Notes: a model not told the origin generated them from the sequence alone. Counted from the first letter of the stretch, positions 1 to 9,929 are shown. The stretch: DNA of 64,000 nt from Opitutales bacterium (GCA_015061945.1 SUVP01000007.1:1-64000), one strand, 5' to 3'. Numbers and translations are program-made.

Positions 1-524
1 TTTTTATCTTTTTTTATTTTTTTCAAAAAAAGTTTTTTCAAGGAACTTTCTTCCCAAACTTAAAAAGCTAACCTTTCAAATTTGAAAAGACCTCCCATTA
101 AGCCGACTCACATCTCGCTTGTCAACTCTTTTTTTTATTTTTTTTGAAAAAAATTTTAAAAAAGTAAAAAGTCTTTCAAAGAACGATTTTCAAATAGCGG
201 ATAGAATCCCATTTTGAAAATTGTGATTTTCATCGTGCATTATTTTTTTTCAATTGCAAGCACTTTTTTTAAAAAAATTTTACATCATATATTAACTTTT
301 TAGTAATCAATGAAATAAAAATTAAAATTTTTTTATATTTTTCACAAAAAAAACCGCAATCAATAGAACGATTAACGGTTTTATGTTTATTTTTTACGAT
401 AATTTTTAATCTAAAACAACTGTATTTTTCCTTATGTAAAACCCCTCGAATACCTTATTTTTTCGGCGATTACAAAGATTCCACTTAGATAAATAATTCT
501 ATTTTACAGTCATTGCAGTACTAC
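1..524. other. AT-rich intergenic region, no gene seen
   Basis: This stretch lies downstream of the first minus-strand hydrolase. It is very A/T rich with many long A or T runs, and I see no convincing ORF, tRNA or promoter. The only structure I trust is the hairpin near 351-381, listed separately as a likely terminator. A shorter inverted repeat (GAAAAT-tgtg-ATTTTC) lies near 218-234 but has no clear role. Confidence 0.5.
344..383 (-). terminator. probable intrinsic terminator of the GH-A hydrolase gene
   Basis: AACCG and CGGTT form the outer arms and AATC/GATT an inner helix. Read on the minus strand, the hairpin is followed by a run of eight T. It lies about 140 nt past the stop codon of the gene ending at 525. 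The stem is interrupted, so confidence is moderate. Confidence 0.5.
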
Positions 525-2456
525 TTATTTTACAAGTTTTACATCATCGATACCGACAAAATATGTTATACCTGCTCTGGCTACAAAGCTTAATATACCG
601 TCGTTTGCGGAGTATTTTGCGTTTTCACCCAAGAATGTTTTTGCATCTTTTACTTCGCCTTTATATTCAAGTTTTACTTTCTCCTTATACATCGATTTCC
701 ACACAGCACAAACAGGTGTTCCATCTGATTTTTTCCATGTTGCGATGTGAATATGCCCTTCTCTTTTGTAGGTTGGAATGGATTTTCCGAGCATAGAAGT
801 AAGAGTTTTGTATGAGTAATATGCTGGTTTCTTTTCGAGATTTTTTCTGACAATCCCAAAGTGTGATTCTCTTGTGAAGTCGATTTCAGAACTTCTAAAG
901 CAATATTTAAATATTTTCTGAATACGCATTGACCTCGACAATATATATTCGCGGGGGAGCATCTGTGCTTGCAATTTTTCCGAGAAAACGACGCCTCCGC
1001 TTGTAAACATAGCAATAAACGCACCTTTCATATCCCCGCCGTATTTATAGATTGCACCGACTGGCAATTTTTTTTCTCCGAAATCAGCCCATAAAAATGG
1101 TATAAATTTATCTTCGGGCTTGAGCAAAGAATCGTTCAGATAAACACGTCCATTGAAATATCCGTTTGGATTGATATCTTCAAATCCTTCGCCAGAGAAA
1201 AGCTTTGCGATTGTGTTTTGATAACCTCTTTTTTGCGAAAGTTTAGGTTTGATAAACTCCATTCCTTTATCGTTAAAAGTGTTTATCGCAATACGGAATG
1301 GACGAAGTGCCTTTACACCGACAGCCTTGCGTACAGGTTTTCCGTTTTCGTCTAAATTCAGCAAGAAATAGAATGGAACGCCATTATCGCTAACGACAAT
1401 TCCACCTTCTCTGACATATCGGACAATCTCGACTTTCGCAAAGTGTGGAATGCCCTCAAATCCCCCAATATACAAGACTCTATGCGTACTTGGCTTGAGA
1501 TTTTTGAAAGAGTCGTAATCGATACGTTTGATTTTTTTTGCTGTTGGGAAAGCTTGATACACGGCACCTTTAAATGCGTTTACATACGCACCATATTTTT
1601 CATCACCGAGAAAATATACAGTCGTTTCGGCGAGGTCTACACCAAGCATTTCGAGTGCTCGAGCATAGTATTTTGGCGTGCAAGGATTGATGAACGACGA
1701 CGTATGCCCGATTTCAGAAAACCAAATTTCTTTATCACCCACGCCATATTTTTTCATCAATTTTCGGATATTATTTATTTTGTCGATAAGTTTTTCTTCT
1801 GGAATTGCTCGCCAATCGTATGGATGAATATTCATCACGTCGAAACAATTCGCGGCACCAGCCTTAAAAACATCTTCGATATATGGCAATGCCACACCCG
1901 CTATACCACCAAAAACCGCAGTAGTATTGGGATCGCCACGTTTTATTGCTGGATAAATTTTCTTTAGAAGTTCTGCATATTCTTTTGCATTTGGTTTTAG
2001 TCCGCCCCAAAAACTCAAGTGATTTGGTTCATTGACCATTTCCCAATACTTGATTTTCCCTTTATATCGAGATGCAAATTTTTCGAGGGCTTCTGCCATT
2101 TCATCTGCGTGATGCGGGAAAGGACGTGCGTATTTTGGCACTCCAGACGGGAAGTTTGCACTGATTGTAATACCATTTTCTTCGGCGTATTTCATCAAAT
2201 TATCCCAACGGGTATAATCGAACACGCCTCGCTTTGACTCTATTCTCGACCACGGGAAACCTGTGCGAACAAAACCGATTCCCGCTTCATTCATTATCTT
2301 CATCGATACTTCTGCTTCTGGATATTCTCTATGCGAAAGGTGTGCACAAATGCCAAATGGACTATCTACATCCGCTGGTTTTACTTGCTTTTGTTCGTCT
2401 GCTTTTGCAAAAAAAGCTACACTCAATAACGATGATAAAATAATATACTTTCTCAT
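525..2456 (-). CDS. secreted clan GH-A glycoside hydrolase (GH39/GH5-like) with an inserted domain
   Basis: A 643-residue protein with an N-terminal signal peptide (about residues 1-19, ending FFAKA). A TIM-barrel hydrolase follows: WEMVNEPN places the likely acid/base at Glu143, and WFSEIG the likely nucleophile at Glu248, the usual clan GH-A spacing. After the nucleophile, where the barrel should finish, about 270 residues intervene. These include a Rossmann-like stretch (VLYIGGFEGIPHF, then EGGIVVSDNGVPFYF) resembling the amidotransferase-like domains of other glycosidases. Barrel-type sequence resumes near HFGIVRKNL and KPAYYSYKTL. The neighbour at 2470-4407 is a clear paralogue, 13 nt upstream, so the two are probably co-transcribed. 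The substrate cannot be told from sequence; a plant or host glycan is likely. The family assignment is by motif only. Confidence 0.8.
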   Translation of the reverse strand: MRKYIILSSLLSVAFFAKADEQKQVKPADVDSPFGICAHLSHREYPEAEVSMKIMNEAGIGFVRTGFPWSRIESKRGVFDYTRWDNLMKYAEENGITISANFPSGVPKYARPFPHHADEMAEALEKFASRYKGKIKYWEMVNEPNHLSFWGGLKPNAKEYAELLKKIYPAIKRGDPNTTAVFGGIAGVALPYIEDVFKAGAANCFDVMNIHPYDWRAIPEEKLIDKINNIRKLMKKYGVGDKEIWFSEIGHTSSFINPCTPKYYARALEMLGVDLAETTVYFLGDEKYGAYVNAFKGAVYQAFPTAKKIKRIDYDSFKNLKPSTHRVLYIGGFEGIPHFAKVEIVRYVREGGIVVSDNGVPFYFLLNLDENGKPVRKAVGVKALRPFRIAINTFNDKGMEFIKPKLSQKRGYQNTIAKLFSGEGFEDINPNGYFNGRVYLNDSLLKPEDKFIPFLWADFGEKKLPVGAIYKYGGDMKGAFIAMFTSGGVVFSEKLQAQMLPREYILSRSMRIQKIFKYCFRSSEIDFTRESHFGIVRKNLEKKPAYYSYKTLTSMLGKSIPTYKREGHIHIATWKKSDGTPVCAVWKSMYKEKVKLEYKGEVKDAKTFLGENAKYSANDGILSFVARAGITYFVGIDDVKLVK

Positions 2457-2469
2457 AAAATATTTCTTG

Positions 2470-4407
2470 TTATTTTTTAATAATTTTCAAATTTTTTGCT
2501 CCAACAATATATGAAACGCCACCCGATGCGGTCATATTGATTTTATTTTCGCTTATTTTATACGATTTTTCCTTGCCCAAATAATTTATTACTTCCTTTA
2601 CATCGCCCTGAAATTCGAGACAAACACGCCTGCCGTACATTCCAGTCCAGACAGCACTCACTGGCGTACCGTCTTCTTTTGTCCATTCTGCGATATAAAA
2701 ACCTGTAAAATTTTTATATTTTGGAATAGCCTTGCCGAGCATTTTTGTCAGCGTTTTGTATGCATGATATGCTGGCTTTGGCTCAAGATTTCTACGGATA
2801 ATACCGAAATGTGATTCTCGAGAAAAATTCCATTCATTACTTCTGAAATTATATTTGAAAATACGCTCTACGCCTTCCGAACGAGCCAAGATATATTCGC
2901 GTGGGAGCATTTGTGCCTGCAACTTTTCAGACGCATATTCACGACCTTTTGAGAACATCGCAATAAACGCACCATTCATATCTCCGCCGTATTTATAGAT
3001 TGCACCGAGCGGAATTTTCTTATCACCAAAAACTGCGTTAAGAATTGGGATAAACTTGTCCTCTGGGGCTTTTGCATGAGCTGATGCGTAAAGCCTACCA
3101 GAGTAATTGCCAACCGGCTTTATATCGACAAAACCTTCGCCCGATTCTTTTTTCACGACATCTCCACGCTCGCCTCTTTTATTTGACAAATAAGGAACGA
3201 TAAACTGCATATCGGCATCGTTTCGACTCTTCACACCGATTCTAAAATATTCCATTGTTTTGCGACCACCTACAATGCGTTTTGCACTGCCATCTTTGTC
3301 AATTTTCACATCAAAATAAAACGGCACATCACCACTTGAAACGACAACTCCGCCCTTTGCCAAATATGAACGCAAGTCATCAAGATAATCGTATGGGAAC
3401 GCTTCGTTTTCGCCCATAAACAAGACCGGACATTTTTCAACCGACAATGTTTTGAGTTTATCAAATGTAATACGACGATATTTTTTTGCGTTTGGAATCA
3501 TCGCTTTTACATCGCCTGTAAATGCGTCGGAAAAGATTCCATATTTCTCATCGCTGAGGTGTCCGACAGTTATTTCTTTCACATCATGACCACAAATTTT
3601 TATCGCTCTTTCGATATAATTTTTTGTGCAAGGGTTTGGATACGCCGACGTATATCCTATCTCGGTAATCCAAATTGGTTTGTCGCCTACACCGTATTTT
3701 TCCATCATTTTGCGAGTACCACGGAGTCGTTCAATCAACGTCAATTCAGGCGGAGCCCCCCAACAATACGGATGAACATTCATAACATCAAAACAATTCG
3801 CACCACCATCTTTGAATGTTTCTTCCATATATTTAAATGGAGTTCCTGCTAAACCACCATAGAGAATTACTGCATCAGGATTTACTTTTTTCAATGCTGG
3901 ATAAACTTTTTTTATCAACGCACGATACTCGATAGGATTAGGTTGCAAACCGCCCCAAAAGCTCAAATGGTCGGGCTCGTTTACCATTTCCCAATACTTG
4001 ATTTTACCTTTAAAATGTTCGACAAATTTCGCACTTGACTCCGCTAATTCATCGAGATGATGCGGGAATGGACGTGCAAATTTTGGAGTCGCACCAGGAA
4101 TAATCGTCAATACTTCAACACCTGCTGACTGTGCCTTTGCGACTAAAGTGTCCCATTTTGAATAATTGAATTTCCCTTTTTCTTTTTCGACCCCCCCCCA
4201 ATCGAAGTCTGTTCTGAACGCAGATATGCCTGCTTCTCTCATAAGTTTTAATTGTGCGTCGGCACAATCAAATTCCCAGCGAGACAAGTGTGAACAAACT
4301 CCGTATGGATTTATTACTTCAGATTGCTTCTCATTTTTTTCAGCCGAAAAAAGTTCGGCACAAAAAAATACAATACCCACTATGACAAGAAAAAACACAT
4401 CTTTCAT
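2470..4407 (-). CDS. secreted clan GH-A glycoside hydrolase, tandem paralogue
   Basis: This is a tandem copy of the previous gene, similar along its whole length. I start at the internal ATG at 4407 (MKDVFFLVIVG, 645 residues) rather than the 658-residue ORF, because the signal peptide begins there and the length then matches the paralogue. The likely acid/base is Glu144 (WEMVNEPD) and the nucleophile Glu249 (WITEIG). The same insertion sits between the nucleophile and the last barrel strand. Codons 70-73 contain nine consecutive G (TGG GGG GGG GTC) that the paralogue lacks; slippage there would frameshift the protein near its N-terminus. Its stop is 13 nt upstream of the next gene's start. 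Substrate unknown. Confidence 0.8.
   Translation of the reverse strand: MKDVFFLVIVGIVFFCAELFSAEKNEKQSEVINPYGVCSHLSRWEFDCADAQLKLMREAGISAFRTDFDWGGVEKEKGKFNYSKWDTLVAKAQSAGVEVLTIIPGATPKFARPFPHHLDELAESSAKFVEHFKGKIKYWEMVNEPDHLSFWGGLQPNPIEYRALIKKVYPALKKVNPDAVILYGGLAGTPFKYMEETFKDGGANCFDVMNVHPYCWGAPPELTLIERLRGTRKMMEKYGVGDKPIWITEIGYTSAYPNPCTKNYIERAIKICGHDVKEITVGHLSDEKYGIFSDAFTGDVKAMIPNAKKYRRITFDKLKTLSVEKCPVLFMGENEAFPYDYLDDLRSYLAKGGVVVSSGDVPFYFDVKIDKDGSAKRIVGGRKTMEYFRIGVKSRNDADMQFIVPYLSNKRGERGDVVKKESGEGFVDIKPVGNYSGRLYASAHAKAPEDKFIPILNAVFGDKKIPLGAIYKYGGDMNGAFIAMFSKGREYASEKLQAQMLPREYILARSEGVERIFKYNFRSNEWNFSRESHFGIIRRNLEPKPAYHAYKTLTKMLGKAIPKYKNFTGFYIAEWTKEDGTPVSAVWTGMYGRRVCLEFQGDVKEVINYLGKEKSYKISENKINMTASGGVSYIVGAKNLKIIKK
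4191..4199 (-). repeat. G9 homopolymer tract within the hydrolase coding sequence
   Basis: Nine consecutive C on the plus strand are nine G in the coding strand, in codons 70-73 of the gene at 2470-4407. It is conspicuous in an A/T-rich window. The aligned site of the paralogue (PWSRIES) has no such run. Tracts like this can mediate slipped-strand phase variation, but nothing here proves it. Confidence 0.6.
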
Positions 4408-4565
4408 AGATAAGCATTCTAAAAATAGGATGATGAAATTCAACAAAATTTAGCACAAAAAAATCCGCACAGAAAGACTCCATAACTTCGACATCGTCCG
4501 CCATATTGGCGATTACTTTTGCCAGTAATTGCGGGAGCTCTCACTTGCGGATTAAAGAAAATCGA

Positions 4566-6983
4566 TTACGATTCTTTTGTAGCTGTTTCGTCAAGCCCAC
4601 TTGGCTCTACATCACCTTTTGGCTGAACTTCCGGTGGTGTTGTGTAATAATTTTGGTAGCTCTTATCGTAATAATTCAAGCTGTATGACGATGAAAGCGA
4701 TGATGTAACCATATTCATTACCGCACCAAATACAGGAACATTTGTTTCCATCATTCTGCGGACATAATTTCTTACAGCTTTACGCTTTGCCACGTTAAAC
4801 TTGATGACGTAAATGATACCATCTGTATTTGGCAAGAGAGAAATAGCGTCGCTAACAGCTCCGATTGGCGGAGAGTCGATAAAGATTCTATCGTACTTTT
4901 CACGCAATGCCAAAATGAATGAAATGAACTCTTCCGAATTGAGCATTTGTGTTGGGTTCGACGCACGCTTTTCGCAAACGAGAACGTCGAGATTCGGGAA
5001 GTAATCCTTAACGATTGCACTTTCGAGTGGCTTACCTTCTTCAATGCAACTTACGATACCTTCAGTTGTGTTGATATCGAGAATCTTTGCCAACGCTGGC
5101 AAACGCAAGTCTGCGTCGATAACAATAACTTTTTCACCGTTGAGTGCACATGTAAATGCGAGATTCGATACAACGAACGATTTACCTTCAGATGGTGTCG
5201 TACTTGTAAAGAGAATAACCTTTGCATTTTTGCTCAAAGAATTTACCTTCAAAGTAGAATGCAATGAACGGAAAGCTTCTGTTGTTGCACGGTCTGCATT
5301 TGATGCTGCAACTTGTGCTTTTTCTGATGAACTCAATCTCTTGATTCGTGGAATTACGCCCAAGAGAGGGAGTCCGATTACCGATTCCACGTCATACGAG
5401 CTCTTTGTTCTATCGTCGAAGAATGCGACGAGGAATGCCATACCGATACCACCAGCTATGCCAGCAAAGAGACCGAGAATAATGTTCAACACATAATTCG
5501 GGCTCGATGGACGTGGAGAGATACCAGCTCTGTCAACGATATTTGCACCTTCATTGATAAGGCTGACTTGTGCAGTTCTTACACTCAACGATTGAATGAG
5601 CGATTGGTGCATAAGTTCTGCAACCTGACGTTCACGTTCAATCGATTTATAAATGATAGCTTTTTGAGCCAAGCCCAAAATTTCTTCTTTCTTTACGCTC
5701 AAACGTTTTTGCGATTGCTCGTAATTTTGCTTTGCATTTTCGTATGATGCACGGATTTTCGAGCAAGCAGTTTCAAGAGCAACTTGAAGTTCCTTCTCGA
5801 TTTGGTCGAGAGTTTTGCGAGCTTCAATCATTTTTGGGTGCTTTTCTTTATAACGCTTTTCCAAACCTGCAACGATAACTTGTTGTGTAGATTTATCTGT
5901 TACCAATTTTGCGACACCTGGAAGTTCTGCGATAAATGGCAATGTGCACAAGTCTTTTTTCAAGCGATTATATTCTTGAACTAAGTCCCACTGAGTTGAC
6001 ATCGCATCAAAAACACGTTTATCGTTTGTGAGGATAGAATTGATATCACGCAATTCGTTGCGGTCAACGTCATCGAGTTGGTCGAGCGATACACCGCCTT
6101 GTTCTTTTCTGTATTCAACGAGTTTCTTATCGAGTTCTTTTACCTTTGCTTCTTGTTGCGATACTTTTGTACGCAACTCATCGATAGAATTCATCAACTT
6201 TTGAACTTTAACTTGGTGCGTGTATGAAATGTATTCAGTTGCGAACAAGTTTGTGATTCTTGCAGCCATTTGAGCATCTGGGTGCTCAAACATAATACGA
6301 ACGATAAGAGAAAGTCTTTCTGGAATAATCCTTCTGTATTCAGCCAAAATTTCTTCTTCAGTCTTTTTTGGTCCGAAAGTAATCATATCGTTAAATGGGT
6401 TCATCAACGATTTTATTTCGTCTTCTTTCAAGCGTGATTTTACCGCAGAAACAACTTCCATACTTTCCATCAATTTGACTTGTGTATTGAAGTCTTCCGT
6501 TGACAAAATAATTTCGTTTCTGCTTTGTTGAACTCCACCAGGACCGTTAATCGGCACGTCAGAATCACGTAATACTTGGACTGTTGCAACCGATGTATAA
6601 ATTGGAGTCATACGGAAAGTGTAAAGCAACACGCCTGCAAAAATAACGAAGAATGTAACAATGATATACCAAATTCTTTCGCGAAGAATCATCATATAGT
6701 CACGGAAAGTTCTGTTTGGCATACCATTTGCAACACCATTATCAACTGGCTTTGCACCATAACCACCGCCATAATACGAAGCACCGTATCCGCCATAGTT
6801 TGCACCATAACCACTGCCATAGCCATAGCCACCACTTCCGTAGCCGTAGCCACCGCCACCATAACCGTAGCCACCATAGCCCCCGCCGTAGCCATAACCG
6901 CCACCGACGATTACTTTTTTCTTCTTAACAACCTTTTGTGCAGGCTGTGCTTGTGGTTGAGTATTGTTATCAGAATTTTCCAT
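4566..6983 (-). CDS. Wzz/BY-kinase fusion protein (capsule chain length and tyrosine kinase) with a Gly-Tyr-rich N-terminus
   Basis: An 805-residue inner-membrane protein of exopolysaccharide systems. Residues 27-77 are a Gly/Tyr tract with 15 tyrosines (repeats such as GYGYGGGYGGYG) after a KKKK patch. The first membrane helix is about 103-122, followed by a periplasmic Wzz domain with coiled coils (about 255-470) and a second helix at about 497-521. The cytoplasmic kinase has Walker A (TPSEGKS, about 596-602), Walker A' (VIDADLRLP, about 621-629) and Walker B (FIDSPP, about 701-706). The C-terminal tyrosine cluster, expected to be autophosphorylated, has Tyr767, 771, 772, 776, 779 and 780. 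It is 40 nt downstream of the Wza-like gene and probably co-transcribed. No glycosyltransferase or Wzx/Wzy gene is nearby. The N-terminal tract is unusual for the family. Confidence 0.9.
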   Translation of the reverse strand: MENSDNNTQPQAQPAQKVVKKKKVIVGGGYGYGGGYGGYGYGGGGYGYGSGGYGYGSGYGANYGGYGASYYGGGYGAKPVDNGVANGMPNRTFRDYMMILRERIWYIIVTFFVIFAGVLLYTFRMTPIYTSVATVQVLRDSDVPINGPGGVQQSRNEIILSTEDFNTQVKLMESMEVVSAVKSRLKEDEIKSLMNPFNDMITFGPKKTEEEILAEYRRIIPERLSLIVRIMFEHPDAQMAARITNLFATEYISYTHQVKVQKLMNSIDELRTKVSQQEAKVKELDKKLVEYRKEQGGVSLDQLDDVDRNELRDINSILTNDKRVFDAMSTQWDLVQEYNRLKKDLCTLPFIAELPGVAKLVTDKSTQQVIVAGLEKRYKEKHPKMIEARKTLDQIEKELQVALETACSKIRASYENAKQNYEQSQKRLSVKKEEILGLAQKAIIYKSIERERQVAELMHQSLIQSLSVRTAQVSLINEGANIVDRAGISPRPSSPNYVLNIILGLFAGIAGGIGMAFLVAFFDDRTKSSYDVESVIGLPLLGVIPRIKRLSSSEKAQVAASNADRATTEAFRSLHSTLKVNSLSKNAKVILFTSTTPSEGKSFVVSNLAFTCALNGEKVIVIDADLRLPALAKILDINTTEGIVSCIEEGKPLESAIVKDYFPNLDVLVCEKRASNPTQMLNSEEFISFILALREKYDRIFIDSPPIGAVSDAISLLPNTDGIIYVIKFNVAKRKAVRNYVRRMMETNVPVFGAVMNMVTSSLSSSYSLNYYDKSYQNYYTTPPEVQPKGDVEPSGLDETATKES

Positions 6984-7023
6984 TGTGAAAAGATGTTAGT
7001 AAATTTTAGGAATGTTAAATGTA

Positions 7024-7614
7024 TTAGAACATTGCTTCTTGAACTTCGATAGTATCGCCATCGAGAACTGGAAAGTCTTTCGCACCTTCTTTATTCAAGA
7101 TTGCACGGAAATCGATTTCAAATACTTTGACTTCGCCACCGGGAAGAGTTCTCTTGATATTGATAGCACGGAGGTTTGCCAAACGTGTTGTACCCATTGC
7201 ACCAGCAATTGCTTTCGAGAGAGTCATATTTTCTTCAGGTGGGAACATAACTTCACCCGGGCGATTTACCTGACCAATCACATATACGCGACGTGGTGAA
7301 TATTCAGAAATAAAGATAGAAACATCAGCCTTTACCAAATAATCTTTTTCATAAAGAGCTTTTATTTGTTTTTGTGCTTCTTGGACTGTAAGCCCCGAAA
7401 CTTTTACAGCATTAATAAGAGGCATCACAATCATTCCATTTTGGCTCACCTTATAAATAGTATCCAAATCTGGCTCTTGGAAGACCCTCACTGTAAGCAC
7501 GTCGAGTGGGCGAAGCTTATATTGCGACATACCAGTTGCTGAATCCGTCGCAAATGAATGTACAGATGCAAATAAAGTTGCTATTACTAAAAATCTCTTA
7601 AAAAATTTAATCAT
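7024..7614 (-). CDS. polysaccharide export outer-membrane protein, Wza type
   Basis: A 196-residue exported protein with a signal peptide ending near VHSFA. A poly_export domain (YKLRPLDVLTVRVF, about residues 31-105) is followed by one SLBB domain starting at RRVYVIGQVNRPGEV. It is short compared with E. coli Wza (about 380 residues): only one SLBB repeat and no C-terminal amphipathic helix. It has no obvious lipobox cysteine. It precedes the BY-kinase gene and the pair presumably works together in exporting a polysaccharide. Transkelotase is divergent, with about 160 bp of promoter region between. The family is clear; the polymer exported is unknown. Confidence 0.85.
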   Translation of the reverse strand: MIKFFKRFLVIATLFASVHSFATDSATGMSQYKLRPLDVLTVRVFQEPDLDTIYKVSQNGMIVMPLINAVKVSGLTVQEAQKQIKALYEKDYLVKADVSIFISEYSPRRVYVIGQVNRPGEVMFPPEENMTLSKAIAGAMGTTRLANLRAINIKRTLPGGEVKVFEIDFRAILNKEGAKDFPVLDGDTIEVQEAMF

Positions 7615-7776
7615 ATTTACACGTTATGGCAGATTGTCTTTTATTTTTCAACAATATTTTAGTAAAATTATTCATACTACAGAAATTTTCTTTTCTGATA
7701 CGAAAATGGTTGAAAAAATTTAATGATTCGCCATAGATAACGGAAAGAATTTAAAAACAAACATAGATAGAATAAA

Positions 7777-9741
7777 ATGGATAATAAAACACTTCAAAAC
7801 GCAGCAAACCAAGCGAGAGGTCTGGCAATAGACGCAATCGAAAAATGCTCTTCAGGGCACCTTGGTTTACCATTGGGATGTGCTGAAATCGGTGCAGTTC
7901 TCTTTGGAGAAATATTGAAAGTTAACCCGAAAAAGCCATCATGGCTCAATCGCGACAAATTCGTATTGAGTGCCGGACATGGTAGTATGTTTATCTATTC
8001 ATGGTTGCATATTGCAGGCTACAACCTCTCGATAGACGATATTAAAAATTTCCGTCAAAAAGGTTCAAAAACTCCAGGACACCCAGAGTTTGGCGAAACA
8101 GAAGGTGTTGAAGCAACAAGCGGTCCGCTCGGACAAGGCATTGGCAACGCTGTCGGTATGGCAATCTCGGCAAAAATGGCAGGTGCTACATTCAATACCG
8201 ACGACGCTAAAATTTTCGATTCTAAAGTATGGTGCTTGGCTGGCGATGGTTGTATTCAAGAAGGTATTTCGTCTGAAGCATCGGCAATCGCTGGAGTACT
8301 CAAGCTCGGCAACCTCGTATTGTTGTACGATTCTAACGACGTAACGCTCGACGCTATGGCAGATAAGACAATGACAGAAGATACTGCAAAGCGATATGAA
8401 TCGTACGGATGGGAAGTATGCACTTGCAATGGACACGATATCGACGCTGTACGCTCTGCCCTTCTCTCTGCAAAGAATTCAACATCGGACAAGCCAAAGT
8501 TGATAATCTTCAAGACTATCATCGGTAAAGGTATCGCTGAAATTGAAAACTCTGCAAAAGGACACGGCGAAGGCGGTGCAAAATTTGCAGATTCTGCAAG
8601 AAAATCTCTCGGCTTGCCTGAAGAAAAATTCTACGTTTCACAAGAAACTTACGACGCATATGCTGACGCATTTAAAGCACGTGAACAAGAATGTGAACAA
8701 TGGGAAAATCTCTTTGCAAAATGGCAAGAAGCAAATCCGGAACTCGCTAAAAAACTCGATATTTGTTTGAACAAAAAATCGAAGGGAATGTCCGCCGAAG
8801 AATTGCTCAAACTCATTCCAGAATTCCCTGCTGACGATAAGAGTGCAACTCGTGCATCAGGCGGTAAGATTATGAACGAGCTCGCAAAACACCTGCCATA
8901 TATGATTACAGGTGCGGCAGACCTCTTTGGCTCGACAAAAAATTACCTCAAGGATATGGGCGACTTCTCTGCTGAAAATCCACAAGGTAGAAATCTTTGG
9001 TATGGTATCCGTGAACACGCAATGGGAGCAATCACAAATGGTATTGCATACTCTGGAATTTTTGAACCATCGTGTGCAACATTCTTGACATTTGCAGGCT
9101 ATATGCTCGGGTCAATCCGTGTATCAGCACTTTCACGCTTGCCAGTACAATATGTGTTCACACACGATTCTGTCGGCGTAGGTATGGATGGACCAACACA
9201 CCAACCAGTAGAAATGGTTTCAATCTTGCGTTGTATTCCACGTCTCGACGTAATTCGTCCTGCAGATTCAGAAGAATGTGCGTCAGCTTGGGCAATGGCA
9301 CTCGCAAAGAAAGACGGTCCAACTGCATTGATTCTTTCACGTCAAAACATTCCACTTCAAACATCTGTTTCGGCAGAGACAAAGAGAATGGGAACACTCA
9401 AGGGTGCATACATCGCAAAGAAAGAAAGTGGCGAACTCAAAAAGATTATCATCGCATCGGGTTCAGAACTTCAATATGCGTTGAAAGCTGGCGAGCAAGA
9501 AGAAAGCACTCGTGTTGTATCAATGCCAAGTATGGAAGTTTTCGACAGACAAACTGATTCCTACAAAGAAGAAGTATTGCCAGCGTCATGCCAAAATAGA
9601 ATTGCTATCGAAGCTGGTATATCGCAAATGTGGTATAAATACGCATCAAAGGTTGTAGCGACCGACGATTTCGGTTTTTCAGCCGATGCTCCATATTTGT
9701 TTGAAGCATTCAATATCAGCGAGAAAGCACTTTTGGATTAA
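7777..9741 (+). CDS. tkt: transketolase
   Basis: A 654-residue cytoplasmic enzyme of the pentose phosphate pathway that transfers two-carbon units between ketoses and aldoses using thiamine diphosphate. Visible family motifs are the N-terminal [11 protein letters not shown] and KTPGHPE segments, the cofactor motif GDGCIQEG with a downstream Asn, and the catalytic-Glu motif YGIREHAMG in the pyrimidine domain. DGPTHQPVE is also typical. The length matches full-size bacterial transketolases. The ATG at 7777 has no Shine-Dalgarno, as is common here. It is a single gene with its own terminator, divergent from the export gene. Confidence 0.95.
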   Translation: MDNKTLQNAANQARGLAIDAIEKCSSGHLGLPLGCAEIGAVLFGEILKVNPKKPSWLNRDKFVLSAGHGSMFIYSWLHIAGYNLSIDDIKNFRQKGSKTPGHPEFGETEGVEATSGPLGQGIGNAVGMAISAKMAGATFNTDDAKIFDSKVWCLAGDGCIQEGISSEASAIAGVLKLGNLVLLYDSNDVTLDAMADKTMTEDTAKRYESYGWEVCTCNGHDIDAVRSALLSAKNSTSDKPKLIIFKTIIGKGIAEIENSAKGHGEGGAKFADSARKSLGLPEEKFYVSQETYDAYADAFKAREQECEQWENLFAKWQEANPELAKKLDICLNKKSKGMSAEELLKLIPEFPADDKSATRASGGKIMNELAKHLPYMITGAADLFGSTKNYLKDMGDFSAENPQGRNLWYGIREHAMGAITNGIAYSGIFEPSCATFLTFAGYMLGSIRVSALSRLPVQYVFTHDSVGVGMDGPTHQPVEMVSILRCIPRLDVIRPADSEECASAWAMALAKKDGPTALILSRQNIPLQTSVSAETKRMGTLKGAYIAKKESGELKKIIIASGSELQYALKAGEQEESTRVVSMPSMEVFDRQTDSYKEEVLPASCQNRIAIEAGISQMWYKYASKVVATDDFGFSADAPYLFEAFNISEKALLD

Positions 9742-9754
9742 TTCAATCAACCAC

Positions 9755-9787
9755 AAAAAAGGTAGGATAAAACCTGCCTTTTTTTTG
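9755..9787 (+). terminator. intrinsic terminator of tkt
   Basis: AGGTAGG and CCTGCCT pair (one G-U) around ATAAAA and are followed by eight T, 14-45 nt after the tkt stop codon. Confidence 0.85.
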
Positions 9788-9852
9788 TTATATTTTTATT
9801 TTAAAAGCTTGATTTTTTGTAAAAAATATTAAATATATACAGAAAATGGGCG

Positions 9853-9901
9853 ACGTATTTAATATGTTTCTAAAAAAAGCAACGTATTTAACACGTTTCT
9901 A
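9853..9901 (+). promoter_or_regulatory. direct repeat upstream of the porin gene, possible operator
   Basis: ACGTATTTAATATGTTTCTA (9853-9872) recurs as ACGTATTTAACACGTTTCTA (9882-9901), 18 of 20 identical with a period of 29 nt. It lies immediately before the porin start, and the second copy carries a small AACGT/ACGTT dyad. Placement suggests a regulator site or duplicated promoter element; the protein that would bind is unknown. Confidence 0.4.
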
Positions 9902-9929
9902 TAAACTAACCAAACAAACTATATAAAAT

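Noticed and set aside
6576-7052. 158-residue ORF opposite the BY-kinase
   Set aside because: It is the antisense image of the Gly-Tyr repeats, with low-complexity Thr/Ile/Ala sequence and no family resemblance.
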